Source: Chrysoperla carnea (lineage: Eukaryota > Arthropoda > Insecta > Neuroptera > Chrysopidae). Taken from it: DNA of 64,000 nucleotides. Numbering within the stretch: the stretch's first letter is position 1; the number at the start of each line of letters is the position of its first letter. Shown here piece by piece: positions 45,701 through 56,369 of this stretch. The DNA lies in the NCBI RefSeq assembly GCF_905475395.1, contig NC_058338.1, positions 36,586,935 through 36,650,934 of the forward strand, written 5' to 3'. Position numbers and translations under genes: made by a program. The notes below the pieces were generated by a model that did not search any database, was not told where the DNA came from, and worked only from the letters and a program-made list of their open reading frames with translations.

Positions 45701-47898
45701 TTTCAAAGACTTTCCTCCTCAGCCTTTGCGTCCATGAAAACTTTTAACACACTCATCAAAGACTAGCAGATTCCATAAAAGCCAAGAACTGACTTAAAAA
45801 TTGTAAACTGGATGAAACTTTCAATCTCCTTACCCCCAATCAGAATTTAATTGATATATTGCTCTACAGCGGATAATGGTAGAGGCTAAAAACCTGATTT
45901 AACATTAGTCTAAAATTGGGCTTTTTGAAACCAAATGCAAATTTGACATTCGTAAGAAAGTGGTCTGAAGAAGGTGGCAATATTGGACTAAAACAAAATA
46001 TTGAATAAGTTCGGATCGGCGCTGCCGGGAGGAGGCCTGAAAGTTGCATCCAGTTCGCACAAAGTTAAAAATTTTCAAGGCAGTCTTTGGTCTACTAATT
46101 TTTATTTAAATGATATTAATCCTTAACGCCTCGTTAATTCTTCATTATACTTTTAACTATAAACAGAGGCATGATGTAATTTCTCTTTAATGTTATAACT
46201 AAAAAGGTCTGAATTTCAAGTATATAACAATTTCCAATACTGATAGCCAATATTCTCGGCTATCAGGATTTCGGAGTCAAGGAAGCGTAAAAGGTTAATA
46301 TTCATTTAAATATATCGAAATATGTTAGTGAAAAGAATAATTTAACTACAAATATTAAATAATTGATAATATTAAACTAAAAAATGAAATAATTGATGAT
46401 GTTAAATGAAAAAGAGAAACTACAAGATTTCTTACATCTATTCCCACGCGGAATACATCGAGCTGTTGTTGTTGTACACCAAGGAAAACATGCTGTCAGT
46501 GCATCCAATTGTTCGTAAGTGTCGTTAATTACTGTAAGCAACCAACCCCGCAGCATAAAGCATTAAACATTAATAATCCAAAAAAAAATATAGTATTTAA
46601 GATAATAAAGGACTCATAGGCAGTAAAAATTATTTTTCATATATTTTTCAAATTATTTGTTTTAAGTATCGTAGATATTATTTTCCCGTAAATTGACATT
46701 ACATCTATTATATTATCATTGATTTCTGGACCATTGAGGAGGCTACATATTTTTGAAAAAAGTGTTGTTAATAAGAAACATGCGGTTAAATATAATAATT
46801 TTTTATACCACCAGTTACGGAATTATTTTATATACCGTAATTTTGTAAATATTAAAATAGAAAATTAGTTTTGAATGTTGGAACTACACGTGTATTACTA
46901 CTCCATAAGAAAAGTGTCTATTTAATGGTTTAGTTGAAAAGTCCATTCATTAAAGTTAAGGAAGAAAAATATTTGAACCAAATTTAAATTTCAAGAATAT
47001 TCCCTATTGATAGATTTCCATTTCAAATAAAGATGCAATTGATATTCAATAGTTATTTATGGTGATGATTTGTTTTTAAAAAATAAAATTATCATTTTTT
47101 ATATCAGCAAAATTAAGGTATTTAAAATGACTCAATCAAGTAATTTTTTCAATAAAATTAAAATAAATTCATAATAGTTTACGATGAATTGAAACTACAA
47201 GAAGGAGGTCTCATAAATATTTAAAATGAGCACTTACTAGCATTTGAAACTTCTTTCACATATTGCATAGCAATCCTTTTCAAAACATCCGCGTGAGTTT
47301 CAGATACAAAAAATCCCATGAAATTCGGTGAAGTATAAGTCTCTAATTTTAAAGGTTCATTAAGTCTAGCACCGGGTCGATCCATTACTTGTTTAAGTGT
47401 TTGCGCTAATTGTAAAGCACATTCATCAGGTGCCTAATAAAATGGAACATTAAAATCTATCTTAAATATTAAATTTTAATTGTTATACCTTAAAAAAAGA
47501 CACTAAAGTAATATGTGGTGTGAAGTTATGTGCCCCATTCCATCCACATAACGACAAAGATTTATCCCAAAAATTTTGCAATTGTTCTAAAAATGGTCCA
47601 GTTGGACACGCATACAAAATATATTCTCTAGGTGTGTTATCATCCAAAGTAGCATCGTTAATATGTGCAAGGAGCCAATCTGACGCAAGCTGTACTCCTC
47701 TGTTTCCAGTTGCAGCTAATGCTTTTTCTCTAATATTTAAGAAAAAAGTTTCAATTATTTGATAAATATCGAAAAATTTATAGAAGCTTACGCTCGATGT
47801 TTCGGAAATCCTAATTGTAATAAAATTTGTAAAGGTGTTAAATGTTGCTTAGATATTTTAGTAGGTGTTGTATTTTTACGTGGTGGTAAAGTTGCCAT
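42767..47898 (-). CDS. UBASH3-like: UBASH3 / STS / TULA-like phosphatase, complete
   Basis: Adaptor phosphatase of the STS/TULA family; vertebrate relatives bind ubiquitin and dephosphorylate tyrosine kinases, and some act on ecdysteroid phosphates in insects. Minus-strand exons: 47792-47898, 47489-47729, 47238-47433, 46436-46531, 44334-45242, 43195-43446, 42767-43035. Phases fit and give 689 residues. Order: UBA (about 17-57, [16 protein letters not shown]), 2H phosphoesterase with two HxT motifs (PHIT 107-110, LHLT 224-227), SH3 (about 257-329, [17 protein letters not shown]), and phosphoglycerate-mutase-like domain with RHGER (424-428), CSPSLRC, EPGLFEW and the second catalytic His in GHAST (609). 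The 96-bp fourth exon encodes [12 protein letters not shown] inside the 2H domain; it has clean splice sites and matching phase on both sides, so I include it. Without it the protein would still be in frame. Start ATG 47898 matches the short UBA leader. Confidence 0.93.
46436..46531 (-). other. Small cysteine-bearing UBASH3 exon 4
   Basis: GC-richer than the surrounding 2-kb intron. The acceptor (gcttacag) and donor (gtaaga) are strong. The 96 bp enter and leave in the same phase (one base carried over), and the junction codons become ATA and TCC, giving [12 protein letters not shown] at the left and CIPRGNRSIILEPH at the right. It is the only well-conserved-looking block in this intron. It may be constitutive or optional; transcript data would decide. 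Confidence 0.8.
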
Positions 47899-48150
47899 TT
47901 TAAAATAGTTATAATAATTATTCTACAATTAACATGATATTTATTTTTTTCAGGTTAATTACGATTATTTTGGTATGAAATGTCAATAAAGTGATTTTTT
48001 TTCAATTTTTACTTCATAGATGTCGCAAACGCCGTCGACATCAAGCTTAATTATCGGTGTGTCGCTAATGTGCGCGTTTTATATGTCAAACTAAATCATT
48101 ATTGAATTGACAGTATTTACTTAATTTAATTTAAAGTGATTAAATAGAAA
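47899..48150. promoter_or_regulatory. Shared divergent promoter region, UBASH3 and RPB8
   Basis: The two start codons face away from each other across 252 bp. This must contain both 5' UTRs and both promoters. About 48018-48080 is richer in CpG than the surroundings, with 'gatgtcgcaaac' and 'gtcgacatc' forming an interrupted inverted pair. No TATA box is convincing on either side, as expected for a broadly expressed gene pair. Confidence 0.6.
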
Positions 48151-48223
48151 ATGGCTGGTGTTTTATTTGAAGATATATTTAATGTTAAAGATATTGACCC
48201 TGAGGGAAAAAAGTTCGATCGTG
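48151..48223 (+). CDS. POLR2H: RNA polymerase subunit RPB8 (RPABC3), first exon only
   Basis: Encodes [20 protein letters not shown] then KFDR, nearly identical to the N-terminus of human POLR2H, a subunit shared by nuclear RNA polymerases I, II and III. The exon ends with one base of a codon before a GTAAGT donor, and the human protein continues with Val, whose codon starts with G, so the phase fits. The remaining residues (about 125, forming the OB-fold) were not found in the window. The most likely reason is a first intron longer than 15.7 kb. A retained 5' fragment of a duplicated gene is less likely but cannot be excluded. The gene is head-to-head with UBASH3. Confidence 0.9.
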
Positions 48224-48978
48224 GTAAGTTATTATTTACTTAAATTTATTAAATTATTTCTTATTGTGAATTGTTAGGTTATATTTTATGTATACCGCGC
48301 GCTAATAAATTATTGCGCACTATATTTACCCGCGTGTTTTTAAAAATCATATGATTATATCAAATTATATTCAATTGATAATTTTTGTCAGTTTGATTTG
48401 TGATTATTGATGTAATTATTGTATTTGTTTAATTTATGGATAGCTTTAATATCAAGTATCTGGCTGGTCGATGATATTTAACATGTGTGGGCGGTATATT
48501 TTATAGCCCGGTTTGACTAATGTTTATGAGAAAATCAATAGAGCTTGTTTGCGTCATAATGATGGTCAAGGTCATCTTATTTGAAAATCTACTTTTAAAG
48601 ATATAACATTTTTTTTTATTTTCATAATTATTTTATACTTGACTAGCAACTAAATATTAGCGTAAAGTGTAATTAAGAATTTTTTATTTTTGTTTTTCAT
48701 TACATTCTCGTAAAGAAATAGTTTATTTTTTAAATTAAATTTAAAATACATTTTTTTAATAAGGTTTTAGAAAAGCTTAACAATGCTGAGGATGTATCGG
48801 CTGAAATTCCGGAAATGTTTGATCTTACAATTATCTTAATTTTGTAATATTTCATTGTAATATTGTAATTTCCTCCAGAGTGTAAATTGACTAGTAAAAT
48901 TATAAATTTGATTTCCAATAAAGAGCCAAAAACTATCTCAACCCGTGTTAACTAAACCCAGACCAACCAATCGTATGT

Positions 48979-49225
48979 AGCTCCATTTTATAAGAAGCTA
49001 TACTATGCTTGTCTCCTCCAGCCGCTAAACATAAACTTCACTTCATTCTCTTGATCAATTAGACGGCTTTTGGCCTGACTTGGACCTTCACCCCTGGAGC
49101 TCCAAGTAATTAAAAGCGATACTATGCTTGACTTGTCTTAGCCCGTCCCCTAAATACAAAAGTTACTCCCATCTCTTGGTCAATTAGACGGCCTTTGGTC
49201 TGCCTCGAGCATTCGGTCCAAGACA
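48979..49225 (+). repeat. Diverged tandem pair, period about 125 bp
   Basis: Two units share 'gcgatactatgcttg' / 'agctatactatgcttg', then an Arg-like 'ccgctaaacataaa' / 'cccctaaatacaaa' block, then 'tcaattagacggc' and 'tttgg(c/t)ctg'. The identity is moderate, so the duplication is old. GC-richer than the flanks. Confidence 0.75.
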
Positions 49226-49263
49226 GACAGTAATAAAAACAAAATTACCAATAACCTTTGATC

Positions 49264-49352
49264 TTTGGTAAGCTTTGATTACTTTTCATAAATGGCTTTT
49301 GAAATAAAATTTGAAAAGCCATCTATGAACAGTAATAAGAAGTTACCAAAAC
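49264..49352. repeat. Short hairpin element
   Basis: The left arm 'ttggtaagctttgattactt' then 'cataaatggctttt' pairs with 'gaaaagccatctatg' and 'agtaataagaagttaccaa' on the right, with a loop of about 14 bases. A further 'catagatagctttt' lies just downstream. Confidence 0.65.
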
Positions 49353-49721
49353 TAACTTCTGAATTCTGTTCATAGATAGCTTTTGAAATTTTGATTTCCT
49401 TTATTTTTGAACGGTTCTTTAGAATTTTCAATAATATTTTTGTTTAAAATTTTACTTGTGTTATTACGACCATATTCGAATTGATCAAGCTGTTTTTGAG
49501 CTTTATCCAGAATAATGAAAAGCTAAATATACATAGATTGATTGATCGAGAATTTATTGGTTCTAATTAAAATTAAAATTTTTTTTTAATATTCTTAAAA
49601 GTAAAATTTATTCAAAATGAGTTTTGTTTATCGTTAATCTTGTAACTACAGGTATTTTTATTGATGGAATTAAGTGAGAATTTCCTGTATATTATTATCA
49701 TAATCATAGATGTTTTTAAAA

Positions 49722-49920
49722 ATAAGTGAAAACAAACAATTGACTGAGTTAATTGTTGAAATATCATGTATAGACAGTGTTGATTACGCAATTGTTTTTT
49801 TTTACGTCATGTAAGTAAAGAAAGATAAACAAACAAACACATACATAAGTGATTTTATGAACACCTATACCAAAAACTTAGTATTCCTTGATATATAGTT
49901 CATCAATACAGGGTATGTAA
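49722..49920 (-). repeat. Repeat A, internally deleted copy
   Basis: Has the right terminus ('aagtgaaaacaaacaattga', 'ctgagttaattgttgaaata') and the left terminus ('gattttatgaacacctatac', 'ccttgatatatagttcatc') in reverse orientation, but the central 350 bp is missing. Confidence 0.8.
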
Positions 49921-50884
49921 AATATCTAAAGAATCTTTAAAATGAATTTTTAAGATGGTTCTGTGGGGAATAATTTACTAATTTATTCTATTACTCTAAA
50001 ATTGGATGGAAAATTATTGGTTCAAACACAAACCATATTGCACTTAATGAATATAACCTTTCATATTTTAAAATAGATAAGAAAACGTTTATATCGCATA
50101 AAATTAATTTTAATTACTAATTTATTCATAATAATTAGATAAAGGCTTACTTTTCTTATACAGTGTGTCAATCATAAAAAAGCTACACTCAGTTAGACGT
50201 ATGTGTTAAAGTCAGTTCAATTTTCATGGAAACGTAAACAGTTAGCTATAGGAAAGTTAATGGTATTTGATAAAGAATTGCAATTTACATCTGCTGTTTA
50301 CATAAAAAACAGGATTTTCTATTTAAATTATTACCGTTTAAAACTTAAGTTTTTAGTCATAATATTAGGCAACCTGTAGGTATACGTAATTCAATTATTC
50401 ACCATTGCGATATAAAATTCAATCGATTAGTAGACTCTTAGTTGAATTTGTTTTGAAAAACGAATATAAGCATTGAAAATTAAACTGTTAAAATTGTAAC
50501 AAAATTTTCAGAAAATACAGAATATTTCGAAAGCCGTGAAGTTTAGATAAACCTTAATACAATTTTTATTTTCACCGTAAAACCTAAAAATAAAATAATA
50601 TACAGAGTGGCCATTAAAAAAAAAGTTTGATATTTTTCATGTTTCCCGGACATCCTGTACATTACAAAAATCATTTTAAAATGTACAGTCAATAATCCTT
50701 CATCCACCCCAGACAGAAAATTTTGCATAAAATCAAGCGGTTTAGCGGTTTACCGTTATCTAACTATCGACAAATTTCCATTGGCTTTATCATATTCTCT
50801 CATTTCCTTCATACTTGTATCAAGAGTCTTCACTGCAAATGTGAAGAACGGGACCAATTCTTCGGATTGTTTGTGTACTCATGC

Positions 50885-51060
50885 AACTCGCTAACTGGCG
50901 ATTATAATTCGTACTAATTAAAATCAGAAGTAGACCCGGATTCAGTAGTAACAATTTCGACTACTAGATGGCAATACTTGTACTTAGCTTTTTTAGTAGT
51001 TCCAGTTTAGATCACCTGATTACTTACCATTTATCAATTACTATGGAGTAAATGATGGAT
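50885..51060 (-). repeat. Repeat C, copy 2
   Basis: Reverse complement of 42313-42575 with the same block order. It lacks about 95 bp that copy 1 carries, so either this copy lost them or copy 1 gained an insertion. Confidence 0.75.
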
Positions 51061-51372
51061 CAATAATTCTTTACATTAAGTAATTAAACTATAAAATAAG
51101 TTTTAAAATGAAATTCGTCTAATTTACTTGTTGTCAATTGATATATGATGATAAAATGGTTTGAAAGATAGACTTTGTTAAAAAAAAAATCAGTTCTCGC
51201 ATAGCACTTTTTTTTTTTTTTTAAATTTCATTGAAGTACAGAATAATAAAAGTAATTCATAGTAATAACAACAATATACCAGCATGACAAAGTTTGGAAA
51301 CAAATATTTAATCAATGAAAGTAATTTTTCAAATTTAGATGAGCATTTCTGTGGGCTGTATTATGCATTTTG

Positions 51373-51650
51373 TTAAAATATATCCCCTTCAGGACCCACA
51401 ATAAAAATATTTAGCTAGATTTATAAAATTTTTATTAATTAGCTGAATCGGTTTCGATTGTTTTATGGCGTTGCAGATCTATATATTTTTTTTTCGTTTT
51501 TTTGTAATTTTTATTTAATTTTTAAGGCTTTTAAGTAATGCTACTGAAGAGGGTTGTCAAAGCAATCAAAACCGGTCTAGCTAATTAATAATAATTTTAT
51601 ATATCCAGCTAAATATTTTTATTGTGGGCCCCGGAGGGGATATATTTTAA
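51373..51650. mobile_element. MITE with about 100-bp inverted arms
   Basis: The left arm begins TTAAAATATATCCCC and continues 'cacaataaaaatatttagct'; the right arm is its complement, ending GGGGATATATTTTAA at 51650. The inner arms pair 'ttaattagctgaatcggttt' with 'aaaaccggtctagctaatta'. The core contains 'ctactgaagagggttgtcaa' followed by a small potential hairpin. It is non-coding. Confidence 0.85.
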
Positions 51651-52854
51651 CTAAATGAATTAGTAGTGGCTTATAAAATTTAATGGCCACGTGTATGGGA
51701 TCAAACTTTGACATTTGACCTACAATTTTAAATATAAAAATTCATTTCAAATCATGTACATTCCAAAAATAGAATCTACTAAGAAATATTTGTCATCAAA
51801 GAAATTTCTTTTGAAACTCTTTAAAAAATTTATATAGTTTTGGGAAAAAGTCAGAAAGCTTTTATAAAGCAAATTTGTTCTTTACGATCAGATTATTCAG
51901 ATTATGTTTTGGAAATTGCCTGCCTTCCTTACTGCAAACATCGAATCGTGTTGCTATGAAATTAAGAAGTTAATTAAATTTTGAGGTGTTATAAATTTTT
52001 TCTATTTTCTTTTTTGCTCCACTTCTAAAAATGAAAGATTTTTACCTGGAAGCCCGTCACTAACTATAAAACTGATATTGAGACTATATTTTCTGGAGAC
52101 TATATCTTCTTAAGAACTGGGATCCTTTTTTTTAATGTACTCCTAACAGAATTACTGCCTTATTTAATATGGAACAAAAAATATGTCATTATTGCATTTA
52201 ATCGAAAGAAAACGCCAGCTACAGAAAAATGTTTTAGTCAAAAGTTGTCAAGATTCATTATAGAAATGTAAGATGCAATACATTTTTTGAGTTATGAAAT
52301 CTTGTATTTATTTTACATTGAAACATTACCGAAGTTTAATATTCGATAAATCGATAAATTAAATTAAAAACAATTTACAATTAACAGCTAAAATTTGTCT
52401 TCAAAATTTTTGAGCACCTTACCTTGAAAATGACTCATTTTTATGGAAAAATTAGTAATAATCTGTACTTTGAGTAAGCTTTTCAATGTCCATAGAACTC
52501 TTGTTAGCGTGATTATTTTCATACATTTGTCGATTTGTTTCCGAACTTTTTTTGATGGTAGTCTTATGTAATGAGAGACGAAGCGATGTGCAATGTTTAG
52601 TGTTTGTTGTATAGATACGACCTTAACCGTGATCATGAAACCCTGTATTAGGCCCCATCTTAGTTCATTGTAGTATTATATTAATATAATAGTTGTTTTC
52701 AAAACTATAATGTATATCATTTTCGTCTTATCTTTTTATTATATGTATTAATATTATTGTACTTATTCCAAATATAGATTTACTGTTTCGACTTTTAATA
52801 TAGGTACTACATACATTATTTAATTATTTACAAACACTATTTTTGTTAATATTT

Positions 52855-53415
52855 ATACCATGTATATGAAATATACCAAGGTATACTAAGTTTAGTCCCA
52901 AGTTTGTAACGTTTAAAAATATTGATACTATGAACAAAATTTTGGTATAGATGTTCATAAAATTACCTAATTAGTTCATTTCCGGTTGTCTATCTGTCTG
53001 TCTGTCGTCTGTCCATCTGTCATCACGATTACTCAAAAACGAAAAGAGATAGAGCTGAAATTTTTTTAGCGTGCTTAGGACGTAAAAAGTGAGGTCGAGA
53101 TCGTTAATGAGCAACATAGGTCAATTGGGTCCGTAGGACCCATTTTGTAAACCGTTAGAGATAGAACAAAAGTTTAAATGTAAAAAATGTTCATTATAAA
53201 AAATAAACATCTTTTGTTTGAAACATTTTTTGTAAACATCACTGTTTACCCGTGAGAGCGCAGATTATGCGCAAATTGTATGGTATGTATTATATGAGAA
53301 TATCAGATATATATGTGTGACATGTATGTATGTGTAATGTGACAGAGTAATCAACACTGTGTCTATACATGGTATTTCAACAATTAACTCAGTCAATTGT
53401 TTGTTTTCACTTGTT
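52855..53415 (+). repeat. Repeat A, array unit 1
   Basis: Near-complete unit from ATACCATGTATATGAAATAT at the left to 'caattaactcagtcaattg' and 'tttgttttcacttgt' at the right. Carries a GTCT/GTCC-rich block, the 'acgtaaaaagtgagg' block and the 'aaaccgttagagatagaaca' block. Confidence 0.9.
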
Positions 53416-53999
53416 ATACCATGCATATATGAAATATACATAGTATATTAAGTTTAGTCCCAAGTTTGTAACGCTTAAAAATAATGATGCTAGGAAAAAA
53501 ATTTTGTCATAGGTGTTCATAAAATCACCTAGTTAGTCCATTTCCGGTTGTCCGTCCGTCCGTCCGTCCGACCGTCCGTCCGTCCGTCCGTCTGTGGACA
53601 CGATAACTCAAAAACGAAAAAATATATCGAGCTGATATTTTTACAGCGTACTCAGGACGTAAAAAGTGAGGTCAAGTTCGTAAATGAGCATCATAGGTCA
53701 ATTGGGTCTTGGGTCCGTAGGACCCACCTTGTAAACCGTTAGAGATAGAACAAAAGTTTAAATGTAAAAAATGTTCCTTATCAAAAATTAAACAACTTTT
53801 GTTTGAAACATTTTTTCGTAAACATCACTGTTTACCCGTGAGGGCGCCAGTTAGGCGGAAATTTTATAATATGTACTATACTTGATTATCAGTTATGTAT
53901 GTGTCACATGTTTGTATGTTTTATGTGATAAAGAAATCAACACTGACTATGCATGGTATTTCAACAATTAACTCAGTCAATTGTTTGTTTTCACTTGTT
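53415..53999 (+). repeat. Repeat A, array unit 2
   Basis: Begins exactly where unit 1 ends, sharing the boundary TATACCATG. Contains a GTCC microsatellite of about 10 units (53549-53592), a GGGTCC GTA GGACCC hairpin near 53711, and the full right terminus. This is the best-preserved copy in the window. Confidence 0.92.
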
Positions 54000-54152
54000 A
54001 ATATTTATGTTTGATTAAACATTATTGTTTATTTAATGTGTATTCGTTTATATTTGCAATTATTTATTTTCTTTATTGCACATCCCGACCAGGGCGTTCG
54101 ATTATTCTCGAAAAATATGATTTCCATAAGTTTGAACGATAGAAGATATTTT

Positions 54153-55030
54153 TATACCATATACAGAATGTTCGATTTACATCTAGGCATATAAATATCA
54201 CGAGTATGACAGAATATATGCGTTAAGCAATGCATCTAAGTGAGAGGTATTATATACATGTGTTGAAGCTTCGATATGCGTTGAGATAGTTGTAAGACGA
54301 TTGGAGAGTGGGAATTTCTTAATTGAATAGATGAACTACAACAGATAAGCCACGATACAAGTCACTTTTGAAATCTATATAACACCTATAATAATATAAT
54401 CTTACTTGGATGCATTGTTTAACGCATGGACTCTGTCATACTCGTGATATTTCTATGCCTAGATGTAAATCGAACATTCTGTATATGAAATATATCAAGG
54501 TATACTAAGTTTAGTACCAAGTTTGTAACTCTTAAAAATATTGATGCTAACAAAATTTTGGTATAGGTGTTCATAAAATCACCTAATTAGTCCATTTCCG
54601 ATTGTCCGTCTGTCTGTATTTCCGTCTGTCATTACGATAACTCAAAAACGGAAAAAGATATCAAGTTGAAATTTTTACAGGTCGTAAAAAGTGAGGTCGA
54701 GTTCGTAAATGAGCAACATAGGTCAATTGGGTCTTCGGTCCGTAGGACCCATCTTGTAAACCGTTAGAGATAGAAGAAAAGTTTAAATGTAAAAAATGTT
54801 CCTTATAAAAAAATAAGCAACTTTTTTTTGATTCATTTTTTTGTAAACATCACTGTTTACTCACGAGGGCAGACATTAAATGCAAATTTTATAGTATGTG
54901 TTAATATGGGATTATCAGTTATGTATGTGTGTCATGTATAGGTATATGTGTAATGTGATAGAGTAATCAACACTGTCTATACATGGTATTTCAACAATTA
55001 ACTCTTTTCAATTGTTTGTTTTCACTTGTA
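54153..55030 (+). repeat. Repeat A, array unit 3, split by a MITE
   Basis: The left end 'tttataccata' is separated from 'tatgaaatatatcaagg' by the MITE at 54164-54481; the rest follows in order to 'caattgtttgttttcacttg' at about 55028. It is slightly more diverged than unit 2 and has a 10-bp loss in the 'tttttacag...gtcgtaaaaagtg' block. Confidence 0.9.
54164..54481 (+). mobile_element. 318-bp palindromic TA-flanked MITE, copy 2, nested in repeat A
   Basis: Ends CAGAATGTTCGATTTACATC and its complement, flanked by TA on both sides. The middle is the reverse complement of the copy at 30239. Removing it and one TA restores a continuous repeat A left end, which shows that it inserted into repeat A after that element had arrived. 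Confidence 0.92.
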
Positions 55031-56369
55031 TACTATTAAAATATATTTTTTAAAGCTTTTGACGTAACAATATTTTAAACTCCCTTACCACTATGTCACA
55101 AATTCTAAATGTTCTCTTCTAAAGTTTGGCGTGATTTATGGATAACTTTATTAAACCTAAAGTTTAATGTGCTAACTTTACCCAATGTTCCCGCAGGCGT
55201 CAGGATTTCATGTCCATGTTTCATATTCCCACCCCGGGTTCAAAAATATCATTCCCGAAGGTGTGAATAAAAATTTCAAATTCACTGTCATTATAATTTA
55301 TTTTTTTGTTTATGTAATTAATTCTAAAAGTCATTTTCATATTATAGAATGTTGTATATTTTAGACAAGCAGACAATCGTAGAGGGGAGACATCATTCAA
55401 ATTAAATTTTTATATTTTATAATATTTAAAAATGGTTGTGTATCAACTAATAATACAACATTAACTAAAATATTATTTCAATATTCATACAAATATCTTT
55501 TTTTGTGTATTGTGAATTTTTAAATTCAGTATCATTGTATTTGCTTTTAGTAAAACAATTATCTGTTATTAATTATTAATTAGTGACTAATTAATTTTTA
55601 AAATATTTGATTGATGATTTTATAAAAAAAATATTTATTTTATTGTTGAATTTGATTACGAAATTTTAGTATTGGCAATCAGCTCAGTTATTTTTTGGTG
55701 TTGAAAAAAGTGATTTTTTTAAAGTGTGTTTTAAGTGTTTTTTGTCATAATCTTTTAGGATGATTCATTTTGAAAGGTAAATAATTTTTATTTATTTTCA
55801 TTTAAATAATCTTTCGATGGTATTGTTTTTTTAATTTTTATTAACTTAAATGTACTTTGTTTTAATAATTACTTGTGAATTTTGTAACATATTTTATGAA
55901 ATATGTGTTTAGTTTTTAAAACATACGTAACCATTTTTAATTTCAAGGTCGTGTTTATACATTTTTTTAAATTTATCTTTTAATTTTATGTTTAATTTAA
56001 TTTTACAATAATTTGTATCTGGTAATCTACCGTAAGAATATTTAACTTAAAAAACGTCCACGTTTATTGTAACGTTTCGTTGCCACGATATTGTACAATG
56101 CATTTTAGTATAGGTAAAGTACGACTAAACATGACAGTTTGGCGCCAAAGTATGTATCACAATGTTAACTTTATCTTGGCACTAGAAATGAGGATCGCCC
56201 GAGTCCTACCAAAATTTAGGCGTCCTACATCCTGTCAGGGGATATGAGCAGTTAGAAAACTTTAAAAAATGCTAATTACAAAAAAAAATATGCATCAAAT
56301 AAAAAAAAATTCAAATAAAAGTTTGAGCTGATTTAACTGTGCACATTTTCGTTTTTATTGAAATGTGGT

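Noticed and set aside
46399-46518. Plus-strand 40-codon frame ([10 protein letters not shown]...) in the UBASH3 intron
   Set aside because: It is the shadow of the minus-strand exon 4; the minus reading has splice sites and phase agreement.
42767-47898. UBASH3 model with exon 3 joined directly to the exon at 45242
   Set aside because: It is in frame, but it leaves a conserved-looking, phase-matched exon (46436-46531) unused, and the join that includes it gives a better lead into SIILEPH.
53548-53742. 64-codon frame beginning with SVRPSVRPSVRPSV
   Set aside because: It is the translation of the GTCC microsatellite inside repeat A.
52855-55030. Repeat A as a CRISPR array or as a Helitron
   Set aside because: The units are 570 bp with no short spacers, so not CRISPR. 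The terminal hairpin is Helitron-like, but the expected CTRR 3' end and TC 5' end are not seen.
55740-55780. Possible tiny first exon: ttttag, ATGATTCATTTTGAAAG, gtaaat
   Set aside because: The splice-like signals are common in AT-rich sequence, the open part is only six codons, and no downstream exon was found to join.
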